64,000 bases of DNA, taken from Apostichopus japonicus. Lineage: Eukaryota; Echinodermata; Holothuroidea; Aspidochirotida; Stichopodidae. The number at the start of each line of letters is the position of its first letter. Position 1 is the stretch's first letter. Of the stretch, positions 49,001-58,450 are shown piece after piece. Position numbers and translations under genes: made by a program. Under the pieces are notes generated by a model, which saw only the letters and a list, made by a program, of their open reading frames with translations, made no database searches and was not told where the DNA came from. The stretch lies in the NCBI RefSeq assembly GCF_037975245.1, contig NC_092576.1, forward strand, positions 7,897,001 through 7,961,000, written 5' to 3'.

Positions 49001-52000
49001 ACTGTTACTTGTCATTTAGCCTCTGAAGAAGATCCTGCCAGGATCGAAATGTCAGGGCAACTTCCTTTATACAATTTATTCTGTTGGAATATTACATGAT
49101 AAGTCCTTTCTTTATAAGCTTGCTGGTTAGAAACACACAGTTTCTTGGCTGCATACAAGGGATTTCAATGTGAAATTTATTTTTGGATGTTGATGATGAA
49201 ACATTTTTTTTGGGAGGGGGGGGGGGGGAAAGAAAAAAGGAAGAGATGCCATAAAATATGTCAACAAATCTGTACTCATGAAAGGAAGGAAACAATGAAT
49301 CTAGTCAGTCAACAAATGACAACTTTCAATATTTCAAACTTTATATTTATTGAACAGCCTACCCCCCCCCCCCACCTTCCCCTTTAAAGTTATTGGGGCT
49401 ATTTTTTATTGTGGCATGCATCTCATAAAAAAAAAAATATCTTGTAGCTAAATGAAGGCCATATCTGTTATGAATTTAAAATGAATTGGGACAGTTTGAG
49501 GTTTTGTCTATCAGTGCACTTCTCGAAATATTAAACACAAGGTTCTGTGTCGTTAAATTCAAATATTGTGTAAAAGTAAGTTGGCCTGACGTTTCGATCC
49601 TAGCAGGATCTTCTTCAAAATTCAAATATTTGCAGTTGAAATAAAACTGCAAATAAGTATAGTTGCAGTAAAATAAATCTGGTACATATTATAACTTTGA
49701 CATTTACATGGTTAGAAATAATATATAAACAAACATATTGTTTGAACAGTTGCCAACCGTTTTTGAGATCTCCTTTAGCACTATTGTGGTTCTAGGTCCC
49801 TATACACTGATTACTGTAAAGATATACTGTAAAGTAAATTTTGGAAAAGCAAAGAACTCGTCGGCACAAACACTCCTTCTAATGAAGGCATGTGTACTTT
49901 TACTGGTCAGAATGTCCATGCTGGTATCCATGGATCAAATCACTCTTCATCAGAGCGCAGAAACTGCAACCCTGGTGGTCGCTGGTGCAAATCCTGTTCT
50001 AACCAAATGATACTCTGTACTCTCTTTAGTATTCATTGATATATAAATCCCAGCCCGCTTTTTCGGTGTGGTTTGCAAGGCAGAGACGTTTACGTCACTG
50101 GACATAATTTTAATGGTTTGCCAGGTTTTCCAAACTTGAGAAATTGACAAAGAATATCTAAGAACATAGACAGTAAATATTGCCAGTAATAGTTGGAGGA
50201 TTTCAATTAAATTCACACCAACACTTTATAAATTAACAGAGGATCAGAAACCTTGTGGCAGTAAAGGTATAAAGAAGACTTCAGATTTTTTACTTTAAAG
50301 CAGCATTTTGCGTCCTTTTCTATGATATTTCTCAACCTCACTGACTCCACTATGCCATAACGACATACATAACTAGCTTATCTATTTAAATCTTACTTCA
50401 AATGGTGGCATAAAAAAAGTTGAAAAATTTGCAACTTTCAACTTTGTTTTTCTCCAAGATATTTTCCGTTGGGATCCCAATAAACCTCGCCCATAATATG
50501 AATATTTAAACATTACGAAGGTCATTGACCAATACGTAATACAACACCAAGCTTGATTTGTGTACAGTCTATATGGCAGTTGTACCAGGGAGTTCCGTAA
50601 CAATTCCCTGGTTGTACCAACGCAAAGTCTTGAATCTATTTTTAGCAACGGCTCATAACTAAACCTGCATCTCTGATTGGTTGAATTCAAACTAGTGGGT
50701 TTTGGGGGAACTGTATGCGATTAATTTTAAATGTGGAATTTTTTCGTGGATACTTTTCTCATTATCTGCAAATATCCTTAATTACTCGCCAATTAACGAT
50801 GTTGGCAGGGAATAACTTGGCTGATATCTTAGTTTGCTGTTTTGTGATTGATATATGTAAAAAAATCCATGGACATGTCAAAAAGGAGAAAACGGCGACC
50901 AAATGCAAAATGCTGCATTAACATCCACAATTATTATTCTGTTTTGTCTGATGGTCTGTGACCCCTACAGAATTTTTGGCTGCACAGCTGTTGCCATGGT
51001 ATTGTCTTTGTGGTTGGATAACACTAAACTGTCTTTCAAGTTACAGAACCTCGAATCTTCCTGTATATTTTTGGAATTCAATTCAGCTTGTAATCTGGTC
51101 ACCTCCCGAAGCCTCTTCTGTTGCCTCCTGCTGACGTGGTCCTGCCCGTATAACGGCAATCTACTCCCATAATGCCTTTCAGCCTGGGCACCTGACCTAG
51201 GTCGTAACCTTTGTACCCGTCCAGCAGGCTCTCCGGAGCTGTCCGGCAGAGTCGGATATCTGGCCTTGTTATCGTTTCTTTCGAGGGAGCTCTTCGGTTC
51301 CATTCCTAACTCTCGCATCATCCACGTGGAACTTCTCCTGTGGGTGACGATGGGCCTCCTGGCCCACACGTCTGGTACGGTGGTCTTCATCTCTATCTCT
51401 GGTAGATAGGACATGTGCGGCATCTCTAGCTCCCTCAGTTCGGTCTCCTTCATGGCAGTGTCGATCACGAACGTCTGCTTCTGCCATTTCAGTCTCCTGA
51501 GGGCTTCCGTCCTGTCCTTGTCCACGGCCGCCACCCGCTCGTGCAGTAGTCGATCGTAATGCGGGTTCGTGTGCACCAGGACTTTCTTCATGGCTGTCGG
51601 AGGGCCCAGGTGTCTGCGTTTACCCTGTTCCTGTTTTATTCTGGCGTTCCAGGACATCCTTAGGAATCTTGAGGAAAAAGTGGAACTTTAATTAAGACTG
51701 AGTAATGACCCTGTTATCAATTACAATGTTATTATTACACAATAAGACCATTCATGTACACTAAGTTCCTGATCAATTTGCATTATCTCTCTTTCACATC
51801 TCCCATAACCTGTTTTTCTCCCTCCCTTTAACCCCCTTTTTCACCTCCTGTAGAGGGGGAAGGGGTTCCCATTAGGCAGCCCACATGCCATATTGAGCCC
51901 ACAAAACATAATAGCCCCTAACCTTGTTCTAATTCGGTATCGCCAGCATAAAGGGCTTTAGCACTCTACCATCCTACCTAGAAGTTTGGATCCGTAGCAA

Positions 52001-55000
52001 AATAAATTGAGAAACCCCTGCTACATACATTCACTTGTAGTCCCACTTTTGGAAACTTTAAGACGTTTCTTAAATTTGTCCCAATATAAATAATAACTTG
52101 TGATGCAAGGAATGAACCCTTAAAGGTAACACTGTATGGTAAACAAATTTAAGGTTTACTAATATTCATATTTTGGTATATCATATATATTCAATTAAAA
52201 CGTGTACCTTTTTCAAGAGAATGTCCTATTACTTGTATTTGTATTATAAAGATATCTCATACCTTGTCCAAGAAATATATCCCTCTCAAGTACAAATATT
52301 TTGAGCAAACTCTCTACTCTTTTATCTGTGGACAAACGACCACAGCCATAAAGTTAATCAAACAGCAAATTTGCTTGAATAGTTCCACGGTCATAATTTA
52401 CACCCTTCAAAAAGTTCTGAGAACGGAAGAAAAATAACGTGCAGTTGTACTACATCGTTTGAAATGACACGACCAAGTCGTCTACTTTGCTATACCGTAG
52501 CTTTCTAACCTCAGATGATCAAAGATATTTCACAGTTTACAGTGAGTATAAAGATGGTCACCCAGCATCATTTTGTTTTACAGCGTCATAGCTATGATAC
52601 CATTATTTTTCATTTCCAGCTGTGGCAATATTTTGCCTCCGATGTAGAAATTTTTCTGCTTAAAAAGAAGAAAAAAAAGAAGCTATGAATTACCTTCTCT
52701 TTGAATAGACTTGAATTCTTTGGGTTGTTGCTACTGGGTCGGTATCTCACAGTGAAAAATGAATGCAAGAGCCGAGCCGTTCCCCTCACCGATAAATGTG
52801 ATTACTCTATGTAGTGTTGTTAAGCTGTTTTTGTATTCAAGACATCTTCTTAAGCTCTGTTGGCATATGCTTGGACAGCTGTTATCTTGTCTTCGTCGTT
52901 TTCAATCCATCCGAAATTGCTGCCTCAAATTAACCAATGTCGGACAATCCGCTTAGACTGTTTGGAATTAAGTATCCCAGTGAGCAGGACCAAGGGAAGC
53001 AGAGTGCTCTTCCAATGGAAGAATATGAAATCTTTCACAAATTTTGATGAATAAACGGTAGAAACCGTAGCGATGTATTTGTATCCAGTATTAACACTCA
53101 GCGGCCGATTACACAAACTGGTGTTCAGTGTTCACATTTCAAATCTTTATAAGATGGGTTATTACTTTCCGATTCCATTAAAGCCAAGGTAATCTTTCCA
53201 AATTCTCCAATTTATTCCAGTGAGAATACTACAGTCTTTATTGTAAGCCTTCCCAAATTTTCAGTGAAAAGTTGTCCAATGTTCATATTTCTTCTCCTGT
53301 GCATGGTTATCAGGTATGATTTCATATAGCGTCTGTAGTCCATGTTAGTCTCGTTTGAGCATTTCATACGAGAATGTTTAGCATCAGTATGTTGCCTGGA
53401 TACAGATGTGAAATCCTGCATGATGAGTGGCTACCGTCTACCAACTGTTGGCGAAGATACAAAGTCCACGGCATAAATACCAATCATCTCTGCCCACTCG
53501 AAATATATATATATTCTGTTGACTTTAGTCATATTTGACAATCAAAGATTAAGTCCCCAGATCCAAGTTTACACTAGAGCTATTACCACGTAATCTGTGT
53601 TTACGGAGTAAATTTGTCATCAAAATTCAATTGGCTATTAAAAAACTCGACCATTTAGACAGAGATACCAGTTTGGTGGAAGTTTCTGATGTAGAGAAAT
53701 TATTCATATTGCAAGAGAAAAACTGACACTGTCTGTACTTCTACGATATACTTGTGATTGATGTAATACATATCCGCAAAACATGTCCAAATCAGTCAGC
53801 AATGTATCTCTAGGGTGTCCGCATATAAAGCGGGAGGCCCGGGTTCGAATCCAGGTGAAGGCTGGAAGTTTTTTCACTGTTCTGGATTTTCCAACTTGCT
53901 ACGATTTCAAATATATATTCATTTGCCTTTGTCGTTTACCTCCATTTCATTAACAAAGTCTGTTCAAAGTATTTCACCAGAGATCCGGCTTTAGGAATCA
54001 CAAATGATTTCGAGTTGGTTAGCATCACGTTTGATCCCTAGAGTAAAGCAAAATATGTCACCAAAAACAGAACTAGTATTGTTCGATACAGGTGACAAAC
54101 GCCTAGAGTGGCATTACGACCTTCCTTACCGGTTTCGAACCTCTGGACATACAATCAGCGCCCATAGCCTTGTGGTTAGGGTGTCCGCATATAAAGCGGG
54201 AGGTCCGGGTTCGACTCCTGGTGGAGGCTGGAAGTTTTTTCACTGTTCTGGATTTTCCAACTCACTACAATATATACATCCCTGGATTCAATTCAAAGGA
54301 TATCTGTTAAATGATGGTAAAACAGAATATAGATATGATTTTTAGCTCATACCAGCATGCTGGTGTGAGCTATTGTTACAGTGCGGCGTCTATCACTCTA
54401 TCATTCTATCACTCTATCCGTCAACAATTGGTAAAACCGCTCCCACTCGCACAATGTTTGATGGAATTTCATGAAACTTGGACACAAGGACCATTGGGTA
54501 TAGGGCCATCAGAGATGGTCCGAAATATGGGGTCAAAGGTCACCTGTGGGCCGTAATGGGCCATTTTGTGGAAATACGCAAAATGCTTCTCCTACAGATT
54601 CCATGGTACAATGTTGAGGGTTTGTCACGATAGTACTATGGAAGTTTTACCTTCAGGGTGTTCATGAATTTCAGATCAAAGATCAACTAGGGGTCTTTTG
54701 TGGCCCGGGCCGCGGCCCAATATTTTCAAATTGCTCCTGTTCGTACAGTGTATGGCCAGTGATAATGAAACTTGGTCACAACGTTCCTCGGGATAGGAGT
54801 TACGAGGGGTGTTCGGAAAATTGAGGTCAAATGTCATTTAGGGGGTCATCGGGGGTCATTCTTTGTAATATTTTCAAATATCTCAATCTTCTCAAGATTT
54901 TGATGGATCATATTCAAAGTTGAACTGATGATTGTTGGATTGTGTATGAATAAGGTGATGCCTAATAATTTTTGGTCATAGTTAATTAATTACAATTAAT

Positions 55001-58000
55001 CCCCATTGTTTAAAAAATCTGAGCCTTCACCTTTTGCCAAAGCTCCTTTAATTTGTCTCCCAGTCTCTGCAGTGTTTGTTTACATTTGTGGTTAAGCTCT
55101 GCAGAGGCTGTTAGTGGAATTAAAGCAGGACTGGGAGTTGTTATTAACTGTTGAACTGTAAGCGTGAGAGCCCTATAGCCAATCAGCACTTGCCGATTCT
55201 TAGAAGTCTTTGAGCCTGAGGTATGTAGGCAGCCAGCCAAAATTTTGGAAAGGAGTGCTTCAGGTCTGCTCAGGTAGAGGGGAGAAAGTTTAATAGAGTA
55301 GGTCAGTGGTATTGTTTGAGAGAGTGGGTAAAATAGGATTTAAAGGGGGAAAATAGGAATTATAGCCAGTGGTGTGGCCAGGATTCTGCTAACGGAGGGA
55401 GGGGGGGGGGGGGGTTATCCCTCATGGGCCCAAAATTGGTGGAATCTGAAAAATGGCCTGAAATTTGGTGGGCCATAAAGTTTTGTGGGCCCTACATTTT
55501 TAAGCTCGAAAAGGTATGAGCTTCTGCACCATTGGTGCTCTAGTTTTTAAATTCAGCTGTTATTTAATTTACTTAAACTGCAATAGTTTCTCCCATAGAT
55601 GGTGAAAATGGAGAAATGTTACCAGGTCGTGTATCACAGAGGGCAGCAACACGATGTGGGTCGAGAAAAAAATATCTCCTTTGGCTTAGCTGTATATAAA
55701 CTTCTTGACTTGAATAAACATCTGATTTTCAACAAACTTTCTTATTTTCATTTTACAGGTTGTTATAAAGTATGTGCCGTATGTGAAGGACAGCAAGCGT
55801 GCAATGGATGAATACACGTCCGAGATAATGATGGGAGGAACCAACACGATATCAATGCACAACACCTGTGAGGATTCTCTGCTAGCATCACCCATCATCC
55901 TAGATCTTATCATACTGACTGAGATCTGTCAGAGGATATCGATCAGAACAGGTTTGTATTCATATAATGCTAGTGATGATTCACTGCTAGCATCACCCAT
56001 CATCCTAGATCTTATCATTCTGACTGAGATATGTCAGAGGATATCCTTCAGAACAGGTTTGTATTCATATAATGCTAGTGATGATTCACTGCTAGCATCA
56101 CCCATCATCCTAGATCTTATCATACTGACTGAGATCTGTCAGAGGATATCCTTCAGAACAGGTTTGTATTCATATAATGCTAGTGATGATCCACTGCTAG
56201 CATCACCCATCATCCTAGATCTTATCATACTGACTGAGATCTGTCAGACATTCAGAACAGGTTTGTATTCATATAATGCTAGTGATGATTCACTGCTAGC
56301 ATCACCCATCATCCTAGATCTTATCATACTGACTGAGATCTGTCAGAGGATATCCTTCAGAACAGGTTTGTATTCATATAATGCTAGTGATGATTCACTG
56401 CTAGCATCACCCATCATCCTAGATCTTATCATACTGACTGAGATCTGTCAGAGGATATCCTTCAGAACAGGTTAGTATTCATATAATGTTAGTGATGATT
56501 CACTGCTAGCATCACCCATCATCCTAGATCTTATCATTCTGACTGAGATATGTCAGAGGATATCCTTCAGAACAGGTTTGTATTCATATAATGCTAGTGA
56601 TGATTCACTGCTAGCATCACCCATCATCCTAGATCTTATCATTCTGACTGAGATATGTCAGAGGATATCCTTCAGAACAGGTTTGTATTCATATAATGCT
56701 AGTGATGATTCACTGCTAGCATCACCCATCATCCTAGATCTTATCATACTGACTGAGATATGTCAGAGGATATCCTTTAGAACAGGTTTGTATTCATATA
56801 ATGCTAGTGATGATTCACTGCTAGCATCACCCATCATCCTAGATCTTATCATACTGACTGAGATCTGTCAGAGGATATCCTTCAGAACAGGTTAGTATTC
56901 ATATAATGTTAGTGATGATTCACTGCTAGCATCACCCATCATCCTAGATCTTATCATTCTGACTGAGATATGTCAGAGGATATCCTTCTGAACAGGTTTG
57001 TATTCATATAATGTTAGTGATGATTCACTGCTAGCATCACCCATCATCCTAGATCTTATCATACTGACTGAGATCTGTCAGAGGATATCCTTTAGAACAG
57101 GTTTGTATTCATATAATGTTAGTGATGATCCACTGCTAGCATCACCCATCATACTAGATCTTATCATTCTGACTGAGATCTGTCAGACATTCAGAACAGG
57201 TTTGTATTCATATAATGCTAGTGATGATTCACTGCTAGCATCACCCATCATACTAGATCTTATCATACTGACTGAGATCTGTCAGAGGATATCCTTTAGA
57301 ACAGGTTAGTATTCATATAATGTTAGTGATGATTCACTGCTAGCATCACCCATCATCCTAGATCTTATCATTCTGACTGAGATATGTCAGAGGATATCCT
57401 TCAGAACAGGTTTGTATTCATATAATGCTAGTGATGATTCACTGCTAGCATCACCCATCATTCTAGATCTTATCATACTGACTGAGATATGTCAGAGGAT
57501 ATCCTTTAGAACAGGTTTGTATTCATATAATGCTAGTGATGATTCACTGCTAGCATCACCCATCATCCTAGATCTTATCATACTGACTGAGATCTGTCAG
57601 AGGATATCCTTCAGAACAGGTTTGTATTCATATAATGCTAGTGATGATTCACTGCTAGCATCACCCATCATCCTAGATCTTATCATACTGACTGAGATCT
57701 GTCAGAGGATATCCTTCAGAACAGGTTTGTATTCATATAATGCTAGTGATGATTCACTGCTAGCATCACCCATCATCCTAGATCTTATCATACTGACTGA
57801 GATCTGTCAGAGGATATCCTTCAGAACAGGTTTGTATTCATATCATGCTAGTGATGATTCACTGCTAGCATCACCCATCATCCTAGATCTTATCATATTG
57901 ACTGAGATCTGTCAGAGGATATCCTTCAGAACAGGTTTGTATTCATATAATGCTAGTGATGATTCACTGCTAGCATCACCCATCATCCTAGATCTTATCA

Positions 58001-58417
58001 TACTGACTGAGATATGTCAGAGGATATCCTTCAGAACAGGTTTGTATTCATATAATGCTAGTGATGATTCACTGCTAGCATCACCCATCATCCAAGATCT
58101 TATCATTCTGACTGAGATCTGTCAGAGGATATCCTTCAGAACAGGTTTGTATTCATATAATGCTAGTGATGATTCACTGCTAGCAACATCCTAGATCCTG
58201 TCATACCATAATCTGTGATTTCAGCTTGTGGCAATGCCAGATAAATTAGTGTTGCTCCCTAATAATAAACTGGTGTATAAAAGTACGCAAAGAAAATCCA
58301 TTTATCTATGGACGCTGATTGTCTGATGTTCAAAACCAGGAAGGAAGGTCGTCATTCCACAGTAGGCATTTACATGATGTATCGAGCAATGCTAGTTCTA
58401 ATTTGGTGACATCTATA

Positions 58418-58450
<33 letters not shown>

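Noticed and set aside
49023-49057. A second complete hammerhead ribozyme
   Set aside because: Core-like bases and stem II are present, but an extra A follows the core and I could not pair stems I and III; kept only as a lower-confidence motif.
55774-58194. Long open frames of up to 260 codons made of 35-residue repeats, looking like a repeat protein gene
   Set aside because: They are the exon 8 end of ISYNA1 plus its intron start repeated in tandem; the 105-bp unit keeps the frame open automatically. The first unit is the genuine exon.
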